This document shows positions 24,906 through 36,741 of a stretch of DNA of 64,000 bases, piece after piece; positions within the stretch are counted from its first letter, which is position 1; each line of letters begins with the position of its first letter. The DNA is taken from positions 930,001-994,000 of the forward strand of contig JACSVZ010000039.1 of the NCBI GenBank assembly GCA_014706295.1, read 5' to 3'. The notes beneath the pieces are model-generated. The model had not been told where the DNA came from, ran no database searches, and saw only the letters and a program-made list of their open reading frames with translations. The position numbers and the translations under genes are program-made. The DNA comes from Lycocorax pyrrhopterus obiensis. Lineage: Eukaryota > Chordata > Aves > Passeriformes > Paradisaeidae.

Positions 24906-27190
24906 AAATTAATAATTTAATTTTCTCCAGGAAAAAAATTTAAATAAATGCCTAAACTTTTTCATCAATAAAGAAACATATACTTAACATTTTAACAATG
25001 ATAAAATGCTTTCACAATGAAACAAATTACAAATTCCTGTCTGCTCCTGTTCATTTAAATCATTTTCAGCTAGCAATAGTTTCAATAAGTTCCATGGATC
25101 ACATGAAGGCAATAACAGTGCTAGATGAGATGTACAGCCTTCACATGAATAAAACAGCTAATATTGAAGAAAAACTGCTGTTGGTTTGCCTAAACTTATT
25201 TACAAATTCTTCTAGAATTACTTTTAATACAAACAACCCCATTTCCAGACAGACTGAGATCACATCCATCCACAACTACTCTGGTGAGAGCAAAAGGCCA
25301 CGAAAAGCCTTGGCCAGTCTCAGGCCAGAAACAACTTCTACTTCACACAGACTGGAATAGCGTATAACACCTAGCACAGCACTTCTCACTGCAGAACTGC
25401 ACAGAGCGCTGCAACCTGCATGGCTGCCTCTTGAGATGTTACCTAAATCAGCCTTCCTTTCTTTAGGCAGGAATGTTAAATTACACTCTAGTTCTGAGAA
25501 GCAGCTCTGCAAAACACACACCACTTCCACTCTGGATCTTAAACAAAAAAAAATCCACAGTTAAATACGTGCTTGAATGTCCTTATTTTAGGAAGATATT
25601 CTAGCAAGTATTTAAGTATGTGCTCAAGATGTTTACAGACAACTAAAGGTTCCAGTATTTTCAGTAGAACAGAGAATACTTGGAGCTGTAATCAACAAGG
25701 TCTAATCTGAAGAAGTTAAAGGTCCTTCTCAGGACTACTGGGTAAAATGATATGATAATGATGTGACTTTGATATTGAAGACTACTCATCTTTCTTCATT
25801 AGACAGCAGGGTCTTCTCTCCCGTGATGCTCTGATTCAGGTGTGAAAAGTGATGGAGGCAAACAGTTCCATCCATTATCTACCTTTTCTCAGTCTTGGGA
25901 GGTGCCTTGTCAAGAAGGGTAGATAAGACACTTAGCTTTCAGATGGCTAAACTAAGTGAAACTAATTTTTTCCTAAACAATGTGGGAATAATGTACTTTC
26001 TATTTTCAGGTTTATCTGTTAAACTGTGAAAGCCAGAGTAGCCAATCAAAATTCAGAGATTATTCGTTATAAACTGTAATTATGCAGCCATGGGGGAGTA
26101 AGTATACAAAAGACTTTAAAACACTAATTAACTCTCGGAAGTAAAAAATGAAATGTGACTGAATGCATGTTATAATAAATTCAGGATAAATTATGCTGCA
26201 GTGACAGCTCAAACAAAAGACCCCTTTTTAAGTTAAAAAAAAGTTGATTTCATTTTTAAACTGAACTCTCGCTTTTTGAATACTATGTTTGCAAAGGGAA
26301 ATTAATATAGGATATGTAAGCTGCTTGTGAAGTGTCCCGAGCTTTTCTATTATTTTCTCCAGTTCAACACCTGCAAAATATCATGAATCTTTCATCTGAT
26401 GAAAGTTTACTCACCTCTCGTTATCAAGAGGGGAAATCTATCTGGAGAATTTCAGGATTTTCTGCTGCAGTAGAACAGCTCACCCTTATTCTTATGTTCC
26501 CATCTACCTACCCTGATCCCCACCCTCAACTGCACCTGAATTTTACTGGGTTTTAATTTTTTTATTGAAATAAAAGGCATTGCTCTGAACTCCACCTCCA
26601 ACACTTTGAAAAATTTCCCTTTGCAATACCTCTCCCACCATTCATCATCTCCTACTTTCCTATCTCCTGGTTATGGAGCTTTAAGTTTTCATCGTAGCAT
26701 TCCTGCTTCAGTCCATGTACCTATGAACAGTGTGCAGGGAAAGAAGCAAGATAAACTACAGCAGTTTGGAAATGTTTCTGACTTGAATTGATTTTCAGCA
26801 CATGTGTTTAAAAATTCTTATGACCCACAGCAACATCTAAATTCACTGTAAAAAGAGGTTTAATTTAACCTACACCACCAAAATTCAAGTGCTAGGAACC
26901 ACAAAGTGGGAGAAAAATTCAATAGAATGTAGTCTTTTGGATCACATCATTTCCCTATAAAATAGATATGTTCACTTTCTGGAGTCATGTCAATACAAAA
27001 TACTCATGAACACTCAGATTTTATATGATGAACCATAAAGGCACTGGGAAAAAAGATTTTTTTTTTTAATTTTATAAGAGAGTTTCGTTAGCATACAGTT
27101 AATAACATAAATATATACATGCATTATCAATATGAAAATTCAAGCATATGGAAATGTGTCTCCAGTCATAATTTCAGCTTTCGTTTTATT

Positions 27191-27227
27191 TGTGTGTGTG
27201 TTTATTTCATATATATATGTATATATA
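27191..27227. repeat. (TG)n and (AT)n simple repeat
   Basis: A short TG run (27191-27201) is followed within 10 bases by an interrupted AT/TA run (27209-27227). Confidence 0.85.
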
Positions 27228-28421
27228 AATGTACTTTGTAATACACATACTGATGTACTCTTAAGGTAAAAAAGTAGGGGCTTCTGATCAAATACCTCAT
27301 CACTATAATTTTTTGAGAGGAGCATTACCTGCTTGGGAATTCTGCAGACAGTCCCAGAAAGCATTAAAAATACTTGTACTACAGTATTTTACATGTTTTG
27401 GTGGGGAGGTGAGGTAAACTTATGCTCAAATGCTGGAATATTTTGGAGACAAAATGGTTTATGAAAGTTGTTAGGCTTTTCTAACAGGAAAGACATTTGA
27501 GGAAAAGAAACCTACAGACAATGTAGTTCAGATGTTTCTCACAAAAAAAAAAAAAAGGCACTCAACTGGTGTTTTCCTATCAAAAACAATGCTGCTTAAT
27601 TTTCCATCTTTCAGACAGTTAAAGAATAAGAAACTGAGTTGTGTGGCCCTTCTGGATATCCAGGACATTATATTATGAAGAGATATGAAGCCCACATTTT
27701 CTGCCCTGCAGAGTTAATAAATAGGTTTTAAGCCATCCCTTGTGCATGACTGGACAATGTCCCCCTGTACTCAGACCAGCTTGTTTTAGAGGTAAAATTC
27801 CTTAGCTGAAGAACAATCTAGTTTCATTTTTGAAAGATAAGGCAGCTATCTAAAGCTGCTTAGAGGCTTGGAGCATTAAATTTTTTTCTAACCAACATAG
27901 GCTTGTAGACAGAAGAGTGATAAAGTAGATAGCATATTAGAGGCATAACAATTGCAGTTAATGATCTGATCCTGCAATTCATGATATACTTGTTACTTTG
28001 CCAATAGTCACTGTCTCTGTGATAGACAGAAGTAGTTGATCAGGCCAGAATCATAACAAGCTGTTAATCTGCATTCAGGGATTATTTTAATGAACAGTCT
28101 TAAGATAAAAACACCCAAAATGTGGTTGAACCACGATGTAACAAACATAGTCTAACAAGTCTAAAAAGAACAGATCAGCTGATCCTGTTAGCACAGGAAA
28201 AATCAGTCTGGATATCTCATATTCCTGTTTGTAGTTTTTAAAAAAACACCTATTAACCCTTGCTGGACACCAGGTGCCCAGCGAAGCCGCACTATGCCTC
28301 CCGTCCTCAGCTGGTCAGAGGAGAGAAAATACAACAAAAGGCTTGTGGGCTGAAATAAGGACAGAGAGATCGCTCCAGTTACTGCCACAGGTAAAACAGA
28401 CTGGACTTGGGGAAAAATTAA

Positions 28422-28427
28422 TTTATT
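28422..28427 (-). promoter_or_regulatory. LTR polyadenylation signal (AATAAA on minus strand)
   Basis: TTTATT on the plus strand is AATAAA on the minus strand. It sits about 180 bp before the LTR 3' end, supporting the minus orientation. Confidence 0.6.
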
Positions 28428-28663
28428 ACCATTCAAATCAGAGTAGGATAATGAGAAATAAAACCAAACCTCAAAGCACCATCTCCCCACCCCTCCCTTC
28501 TTCCCAGGCTCAACTTCACTCCTGATTTTTTCTACCTCTTCCCCACCAGCAGCACAGGAAGTATGGGGAGTGGGGGCTGTGGTCAGGTTTTCTTCCACTC
28601 CTCGCGCTCTTCTCCTGCTCCACTGTGGAACCCTTCCACAGGGTGCAGTCCTTGAGGAACAAA

Positions 28664-28822
28664 CTGCTCCAGCGTGGTCCCACATAGGGTCACAAGTCCT
28701 GCCAGCAAACCTGCTCCAGTTTGGGCTCCTCTCTCCATGAGTCTACAGGTCCTGCCAGGAGCCTGCTCCAGTGCAGGCTTCCCACATGGTCACAGCATCT
28801 TTTGGGCATCCAGCTGCTCTGG
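28664..28822. repeat. Imperfect ~50-bp repeat array inside the LTR
   Basis: CTGCTCCAG recurs at 28664, 28711 and 28763, and a variant CTGCTCTGG at 28814. The intervals are 47, 52 and 51 bp. GTCCTGCCAG also recurs beside two of them. This is a decayed internal minisatellite of the LTR family. Confidence 0.75.
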
Positions 28823-29201
28823 GATGAGACCCTCCAGGGGCTGCAGGTCGATCTCTGCTGCACCGTGGACGTCCATGGGCTGCAGGAGCACAGCTGCCTC
28901 ACCCTGTTCTGCACCATGAGCTGCTGAGGAATCTCTGCTCTGGCACCTGAAGCATCTCCTTCCCTTCCTTCTGCACTGACTTGGGTGTCTGCAGGGCTGT
29001 TCCTCTCACATGGTCTCACTCCTCTGTCATCTCCTTCTTAAATCTGTTATACCAGAGGCTATACCACCTTGGCCAGTGGCTTGTCTTGGAGACATCTGGC
29101 ACTGGCTCCACCAAGCATGGGGGAAGCTTCTGGCAGGTTCTTCTCTACAGAGGACCCATCCCTGTAGTGCCCCACTACCAAAAACATGCCACACAAACTC
29201 A

Positions 29202-32200
29202 ATACACACACTGAGTCTCATTTCTCCTGCTGAAATAAAGACCAGGCAAACCCCACAATCTTAGTTGATGACATATTTATTATTGGAAATCCTGATCAGG
29301 AAACTAAAAAGGGAATGAACTCAGCATTTGAAAGGGAAGATATGGCAAATCATAACTAAAATAGAAAAAAAAAAAAAAAGAAAAACAACGCCATGTTGAC
29401 AGGCTTTTTAAAATTTCCTTCAAACCTTCCTCCATCTTCTTTTGTATTATTAATTTAAAATACAGTAAGCTTAATCCTATAATTCTGAAATACTCCAAAA
29501 ATCTCTTCCCATACATCTATGCCCATTTTTGCTTCATAAAAGATCCGTAAAGAAGAAAAACACAGGGGCCTTGGGAAAAGAGAAGCACAAGAGATGCCTC
29601 TCACAGTGCTAAGAAAGCTGCTAGGAATAAGGCAGTGAAGAGAGTAGACAGGAGTCAGCTGGGGAAAATAAAGGCCAGCTACAACCTGTAAGAGCAGAAA
29701 ATAGAGGCTATAGACTTAGGGCAGCTGCCATCTAAAAACATTGAAAATAAGCATTCTGTTGGCAAGAATTGATCTTGACTTTCAGTTCCTTTCTGAGAGC
29801 TCCATTTTCCTTCCCTGACCCCTATTGTGGTACTGCAGGAACTATAAAAAAATGCTAATGTCTTTTGAGTAGTACGGCAAAATTCAAGCTTAAGTTTGTT
29901 CAGATGATTTTAATTGTTTTATTTGCTTTATGTCTATACGCAAAGTTTCTGCTGATGCACAACATCAATTGATATTTACCATGCATATCTCTAAACAGAT
30001 TTATATTTAACATTTCTTATTTAACAGAAACACAGGCAGTAAAACAGTTCAGTTACAATACAGTAACACAGTTCACTTGAAATATGCCCCTGCTACAGAA
30101 ATGATGTTATTTATGGGCCAACAACTTTTGCCAGCTTGTGTTCTGCACAAGGCAACCCTCCCTGTCTCATGCCATGCAAGAATGGAATGAAAGCTGTTAG
30201 CATCCTGGCAGCAAAACACAAGGCTGTCACACCACTTTAAAAGGCATTTGTCTGGGTGAACAGCAATCAACAAATTTCCATAAAGGCCTTCTTAAAGCTA
30301 AACATTATGTTAAGAACCATAACTTCTAATTAAAAACAAAATCAAAGAATATGCAGTCTATATGCATTTTTTAACTCCTTGAGGCTTACCAGCTCCTGCA
30401 GCACTTACTGTCATTACCAGCTGCATCAAGTCTCTGCAAGGGTGTATGAGAAACTTCCCTTTTCCTTCTTCTACAGAGAGTTTTCAACTATTTAGCTTTC
30501 CCAACCTCCAGACTCACAGATTAGTTTGGAAATATGCCACCTTCTGTTATTTGGCCTCTCAGGTATAGTTGCTTCTCTTTTCTCTTTCATTTCATAAAAG
30601 AAAATGTAATACCGTGTTCGATAATTTCACTTCACAGCCAATGCCATATGAAGCATTCCTAAACCCAGTACAAAATGTTTTGCATTGCATGGCACATCAC
30701 ACGTTCATGACCTTCATGCGTCTCTCCTCTTGCAGAGCATAGTCATCTTTCCTACGTAAGGAGGGTGGTGGGTCAAAGCTTTGTACTCATTCAGTATGAA
30801 AATTTTTATTTGTCACCACAATTGCTGCATTTTTAAACAAAGGGTACCACAGGACAAACATTCTCCAGAGGAAGAACTCTTGGCTTAGCTCTTTCCACTA
30901 CTGAGCCACTGAGATCATGCAATAATCAGCATGAAAATATCTGGCAAATGGGATTGTAAATAGGAGAATAAAGTACTACATGAAAAAGCACAACATAAAT
31001 TTATCCTTGAAAGCTCAAGTGTGCTTGAGGAAGCGTATTGTTTTCCATTTAGTTTGAGATAGGTCATTTACAGATTGAATGAGTTTTAAAAGCTCATTCC
31101 TAAATAAGGGAATGTGAAAGTTTTTCCTCTGGGAAGAATGTGTATGTGTCAGCATTCTACCTGATCTGTTTTAATACTCAGGGGAAAAAACTGTATCAGT
31201 GGGTAAGGCAAGTAGATGCTATAGCAGATAACAACAGTTCAGTGAAAAATGATTTTTCATTAAAGTTGATGCAGCACATCACTAAGAGATGGAAGACCCA
31301 TAAAAGTCTACATTGCCAGAATGTCTCATTAAAACAACCAACAAACCAACAAAACATTTCCCTAGCATCTTTTTAGCATCTTCTTTTATTTAGCCTTTGA
31401 TTTTTATTGCAATTACTTTTTCATAAATAACTTGTTTAATTGTTTACATTTTATTATTGAAAAACAAATGAGATTGAAAAAAAATACCTCAGCCTGTTTA
31501 CCAAGAATCCCCAGACAAGACTGTGATAATTTATTTACCAGTGCAAACAAAAATATTTTGATTTAAACTCAGATCTTATAAAAAGAGCCATAAATAAACT
31601 GCCACGTCAGTGCTACATCAGATAGGTATTGCATTAAAAAGAACCTTTAAAATGTTTTGCAAATTAAATAGTGTCCTCTAAATTATAATAATGTTAGACA
31701 TTATTTGGTCATTGTTGTTTTTTAAAGGGATATATTTATCATGTCATGAAATCATAATGTACATGGCTATATGAATAATTTATTCTGAGTTCACTGAAGA
31801 CATCCAGTTTTATTTGGCACATTTCTTCTAATTCGAATATTTTTATCTATATATTTGCAACCAGTTATCACCACAGCTGATCACCAGGGTTCTAAATTGG
31901 ACTTTATCTAGCTGCACAGTTTCAAAATATTATTTGTGAGTGGAAAACCTTCACTTTCTTATTTTGAAGTTCACTATTTAATATTCCAAATTCTGGTGCA
32001 CAGAGGATCAAAAAATGCAGCCTATAGGTCACATGGGCTGTGGGAAGCATTTGCATGCAGACACACATGATCACGTAGCTTTTCCGGCCAGCCTTCCAAA
32101 GCCATGATTTTCTTATGCAGCTCCATGTTACATCCTAGCAATTAGACGGTCTTTAATGAACAAAACCTTGAGGCCCACTCCATTAGCACCTGAATGACAA

Positions 32201-33159
32201 CACATTCAAGCAGCAAAATCCTGTATTTGCACCTGGTAGATAACGCATTATTTTTCAGGCATGCACACTCTTTGCCTCAAATGAAACAGAAAAAAGTCTT
32301 TTTGTATGCAGAGAGCATTCAAAGCCAGGTGCATTGACAGTAACAAATTATTTTCATCCACAGAGCTTGAACACAATCCCATTCCCTTAGCTCTTGTTCT
32401 ATCACTGTACACCAGCTATCTCCTCACAGAAACAGTTTTCTTTCTGCAGCACAACTCAACAGCAAAAACCAGAACAAAAGCATATGAAGCACTATTACCC
32501 TTCTGCAAACTTTGCATATAGAAGGAGCATTTGTAGCAAAGGATGCACCTTGGATTATCCTTCCTAAAATACGGTAAATACATCACCATATTTTGCAGGT
32601 TTGACTTGTGGATGTTGGTGTGTTCAACTTAGTGGTTAAAGATGCTCCTGCCACAAGATATTCATCCATCTATGTTCCCTGATTGCTGTTGCTAGACAGG
32701 AAGGTAGAATAGCACCAAACCCATTGCAGCATTGTCATGCACCCTGATAATCATTTTCAGTTACCTTACTATGCTTGACTGTGCTGCAGCTCAGGAACTG
32801 TTGCATGTTTGCTTCAATTCAGCCTGCCATTTGTTGCAGCAAGATCTGCTACAGAACAAACAAAGAAAGCACCAGCTGCCTCAGCCACACACCTTTAATC
32901 CATCTGGTTTTGTCTGCATTTCATTAATATCTCAATAAATGTCTACAAATTCTCCCTTACTGCTGTAAACAGTGAAGATATCTAATAGATGAACAAATGG
33001 TAAATGCTATAAATATACAGTCTGAAATAACATGAAAATCAGTAGAGTGCCAAGTTATAGTGCATAGAGGTGCTATGCACAGTAATCTGATTGCTCCAGA
33101 TGTATTTGTTTTGAAAACTATGAAATTTGCAAAGACAGAAGCAAGATCTAAGAGCAAAA
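29202..33159. other. Non-coding AT-rich DNA
   Basis: About 4 kb with no recognised gene or transposon. It has an A15 run at 29365-29379. All frames are short and without recognised domains. Confidence 0.5.
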
Positions 33160-33266
33160 TGGGATGTAAGGGCAACCTGGTCTAGTAGAAGATATCCCTC
33201 ATGGAAGGGGAGTTTGAAACCCTTCTTTAAGGTTCCTTCCAATCCAAACATGCTACAATTCTGTGA
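33160..33266 (+). mobile_element. CR1 LINE 3' UTR tail
   Basis: GCAACCTGGTCTAGTAGAAG, then CTTTAAGGTTCCTTCCAATCC and a terminal ACAATTCTGTGA, match the plus-strand 3' UTR end of an avian CR1 ('gagcaacctggtctagtggaaggtg...ggtcccttccaaccc...attctatga'). About 105 bp survive, with no ORF2 sequence. It directly abuts an older CR1 fragment on its 3' side. Confidence 0.85.
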
Positions 33267-33284
33267 AAATGTAGACCACATTCT

Positions 33285-33650
33285 GAAACACATTTACACT
33301 GAGAAAGATCCTGGGGTCATAGTAAATGAGCTAATTAAGCACAAACATTCAGCACAGTGCTATAGATAAGAAAATGACTGTGATTCCTGGATGCCTAAGC
33401 CAGCAAATATTAAGATTACTGGAGAGCTGGTATTTATCTGTGTAAAGAGCATTAGTGAGACCATTACTGGAATATTATGTCATGCTGTGCAGTACACAAT
33501 TTAAAAATTACTGAGTCACAAGTTAGAAGGGATTAAAAATGCTTTCAAAATAACTTGTAACCTGGAAAATACATCTGTGAAAGTGTTAATAAGCTCTAAT
33601 TAGTTTATTAATTAGAAGGCTAAGATATTACTTGTTCAGCTTCCGCAAAT
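33285..33650 (+). mobile_element. Ancient, heavily decayed CR1 ORF2 fragment
   Basis: Although full of stops, the plus-strand translation keeps CR1 reverse-transcriptase C-terminal landmarks in order. EKDPGVIVNELIKHKHSAQC (about 33300-33360) corresponds to the family's 'EKDLGVLVDEKLNMSQQCA' segment. RALVRPLLEYYV (33446-33481) corresponds to 'SALVRPHLEYCV', followed by STQFKNY, like 'APQYKKD'. The wording is closer to old amniote CR1 (turtle and crocodile types) than to the avian copies elsewhere in this window. Several stops and indels show great age. The exact 3' limit is unclear beyond about 33500. A duplicated TAATTAG motif lies at 33597-33617, just inside the annotated end. Confidence 0.72.
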
Positions 33651-36600
33651 ACATGTAAGTAAAACATTTGTGGCTTTTAGCTCTGTATGATAACAATTTT
33701 AAAAATGTATAATGAGATTCAGAAACCAGAAAACAACGAAAGATAAAGTTCAGGCTCAGGTTTACATTACAGCTGTGAGCCTAAGGAATCACTGGGAAAA
33801 TACTAGGACAGACGTGTATTCAAGCATTTTTTGTATTTCTGAGTTATACCCTTTATTCAACATATACCATGTCTCATGCAGAAATAATGCATAGCTTAGG
33901 GACTGTCACTAAAAGAACACAACAGTCACCTTTTATTTTAAAATTCATAGAACTTTGAGTATTCCTCAAATTACATGGTTAAAATATTTTTTTTTAAAAG
34001 GAAGGGAGTCCCCAGGAAAAATATATTTATTTTCCCATACATTTCTCAAGTGGATGTCATCTAGAACAGTATCTGATTGAATTTCAAAGTTCTTCACAGT
34101 CTATTCAGAATCTATCTGTCATGTTCAGTGTTCAAAGATTAGTTCCTAAAGACATCATAAGAGGCACAAAACTGCACATCAGGACTCACCAAAAACAAGC
34201 ACAGACAACAGCAAGACCTGAAGCACACGGTGTAAGGTACTCACAGATCGAGAGAGTTCCAGCAGACTGTTTCTAATTAAACAGTCTCTTATAATGCTCT
34301 AAAAAACATATCTGCTTTGACCATCCAAGAATAAAATCTGCTACTATGCACGGTTTGATTTCCAAAGCTTGTTCTTGTAAATTCTTCCCTGTACAGGGTA
34401 GCAGCTTTCAACAGCCACTCTGGTGTCTTCTTTCAAATTGCACCTGCATGTCTGGGGTGCTTGCAAAATGCTTGAGAACATTTAGGCTGCTAATGCTCTG
34501 TAAAAAATTTCCTTTCTTGGTGAGCAGTTTTGTCTTAATATACTATACTCTCCAGTTCTGATCCCCCCATTTTACCCAAATGGTTAAAACATTACTTTTA
34601 GGGACAGGGACTGCCTTTTTCCCAAGCTCTATACAGGCCTGGGCCAGTAGAGACCTAGGACATATCTGTGTTCACTGGCAACAAGTAAGAATTTAATACA
34701 GTTAATTGACAAAAGCCCTGCAGTTAAAAATAGTCTGACATCTCCAAAAGACTGAACTGCAGATAGAAACTACAGGTCATCAGTTCATATTTACCATTGC
34801 TGCTGTCCCCAGCTACAAAGTGTCCGTCCTTTCACTCAGGCTGCACGGAGATGAATGTTTCAGAACTGAGAAATCTCACTTCAGTTCTGGAAAGCGAGTT
34901 CAGCTAACAGCAGCTACAACCTCAGTTTGCTTCAAAAATTACTTTTTCCCAATATTGGATTATTGTACATTGTTTTCAAGTACTGATGCTTCCAGCAAGC
35001 TGAGGAGTCTTTTCTTACAAAGAATATCATCCACTAAATATCGCATATAATAACTCAAAGCAAACTTACATCATTTCTACTATTATTCATCACTTTTTGT
35101 CCTGTATAGCATTGTATATACACTCTGTATAGCTTTATTACTGTCCATATTCTGCACATAGTGGGCCTTGGTTGAATATCTTCCTTTTAAGTCTTGTATT
35201 CAATTCCTCATTTTCTTTTGTCTTTTGTTCATTCTTACACAAGGAACTTAGCTACAAATGCTAAAGAAATATCAACACACCCATGCTTTGTTTTAACATT
35301 TGATTAAGCCAGATTTTATATTGGTAAGCACCCTTTTGAAACTGCAGTCTGCAAAGGAGAGGTGCGTTAATGAAGCATGGTTAAAAAGAGTGCTTTAGCA
35401 TCAGTCTTGTTTTGCAAAAATAAGAGGCACTTTAGACTCCCTGTTAATTTGTTCATGAGGAACATTCAGCAAGATGGACTTGATGCAATGAAGGAAGGTT
35501 CTTCTCAGATAAACTGAAAGGATGCAGAAGTTTCCAAGGAGAAACAACACTCTACTCTTCATTCCGTAGCAAATAACTGTAAATGTGGTTTGACTAACTT
35601 GGTAGGTCTACAAAAGCACAACACACAGAACAGAGGAACTTATTTATCCATGGTGATCTAGGAAGAGCAGGCAAAAAGCAATCTTTCTAAGTTCAGGTAG
35701 AATTAAAAAAAAAAACCATATTATTCATATATTAGTGTACATTTCAAATAAATATTGAATGTGTAATTAAAATTATGTCTCATGAGGTCTTCATCTTATT
35801 AATTCAATTCTGGTACAGGTTTTAGGACCAAATTTTGGGAACCAAGACCATCCAGGCTTTAAGTTTATGTCCAGAAGGATAATTTATGTCATCAAATGTG
35901 CCTGACACCATGTGTCTTTATCCCTCTTTTCCCAGTATATTAAAAGCCAAAATCCTGTTCTTTATACCCACATCTGTTCATTAGTGGATGGAGGCACAAA
36001 GTCAAGGCTACTCTTAAAACTTCCTCAAAACTACTTTACATAAGCTATTCTATGAAAAGTGAAAAAAAAAAAAAGAGGCAAACAAACAAAAAGCAAAACA
36101 ATTCTGCTACTTAGCACAGTCTAGATGAAATTACTTTCATAAATAATTCATTAAATCTCCAGTATTAAACAGGTTAAATCATTTTTATTTGATGGGTTTT
36201 GGTGCTATTTATCCTTCAGAATAAGAATTAGAAATTGAATAATCTTGCATTATTTGTAACTGTGGTAGAGATACATGTTTTGTTTAATGCAGTCATAAAG
36301 GAACTTTCTGAGCTGCAAATGTACTTTATAAAATTTCCAATTATTACCATAGATGGATGTGCTGGGAAAACTTTTTTTGCCCAGGCCATCCTAAGGACAA
36401 TGCAAATTTCAATGAAAGAAGCAGCATGGTTCTTTTCAAGCTTCATCTCCATATTTTTCGTCCTGCTAACTCTGAAATCAGGCATAATCTGGGCTATCTG
36501 CTGTGTTATCTATTCTTCCTATTGAGAAATTAATTTCCCATATAAACTTGGAAAGCTATGATTCTCTCTATTCAAGAGAATTTTTTTTAATTTTAATGAC

Positions 36601-36722
36601 AATTAAATATCAGGTGGAAAATTTGTATATTTAAATCAGAAATGTAAATCTTCATGTTTTTCAACAAAGCAGAAAAAGTAGGGTTTTTTATTTCAGGATT
36701 AATTATGGGTCTCTCTTCTCCC

Positions 36723-36741
36723 TTTTTTTTTTTTTTTTTTT
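36723..36741. repeat. Poly-T run (19 T)
   Basis: Nineteen consecutive T. On the minus strand this could be an old retroposon poly(A) tail, but no parent sequence was recognised upstream of it. Confidence 0.95.

Larger units (their letters stand above)
22708..28243. other. Non-coding AT-rich DNA
   Basis: About 5.5 kb with no recognised gene. It contains an AT-rich perfect hairpin (24875-24905), a TG/TA simple repeat (27191-27227) and homopolymer runs (for example A14 at 27543-27556). Sequence at 23040-23240 is less AT-rich than its neighbours and carries no known repeat. Confidence 0.5.
28244..29201 (-). mobile_element. Avian endogenous retrovirus LTR, minus orientation
   Basis: Read on the minus strand, this block starts near 29201 with GAGTTTGTGTGGCATG and CTACTGGT-like bases and ends near 28244 after CACCTGGTGTCCAGCAAGGG. 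That is the layout of a widespread bird ERV LTR (start 'TGTGTTTGCGTGGCA', end 'CTGGCATCCAGCCAGGGTCAACCC'). The plus-strand TTTATT at 28422-28427 is the minus-strand poly(A) signal AATAAA. The body is GC-rich and contains a repeated CTGCTCCAG motif (annotated separately). Both termini are eroded, and no convincing target-site duplication was found, so limits are approximate. No internal viral genes adjoin it. The 160-codon minus-strand frame at 28203-28685 lies almost wholly inside it and is not a gene. I cannot assign the ERV class firmly. Confidence 0.85.

Noticed and set aside
28203..28685. Longest reading frame in the window (160 codons, minus strand)
   Set aside because: It lies almost entirely inside the minus-strand LTR. 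GC-rich LTRs give long chance frames, and no domain is visible.
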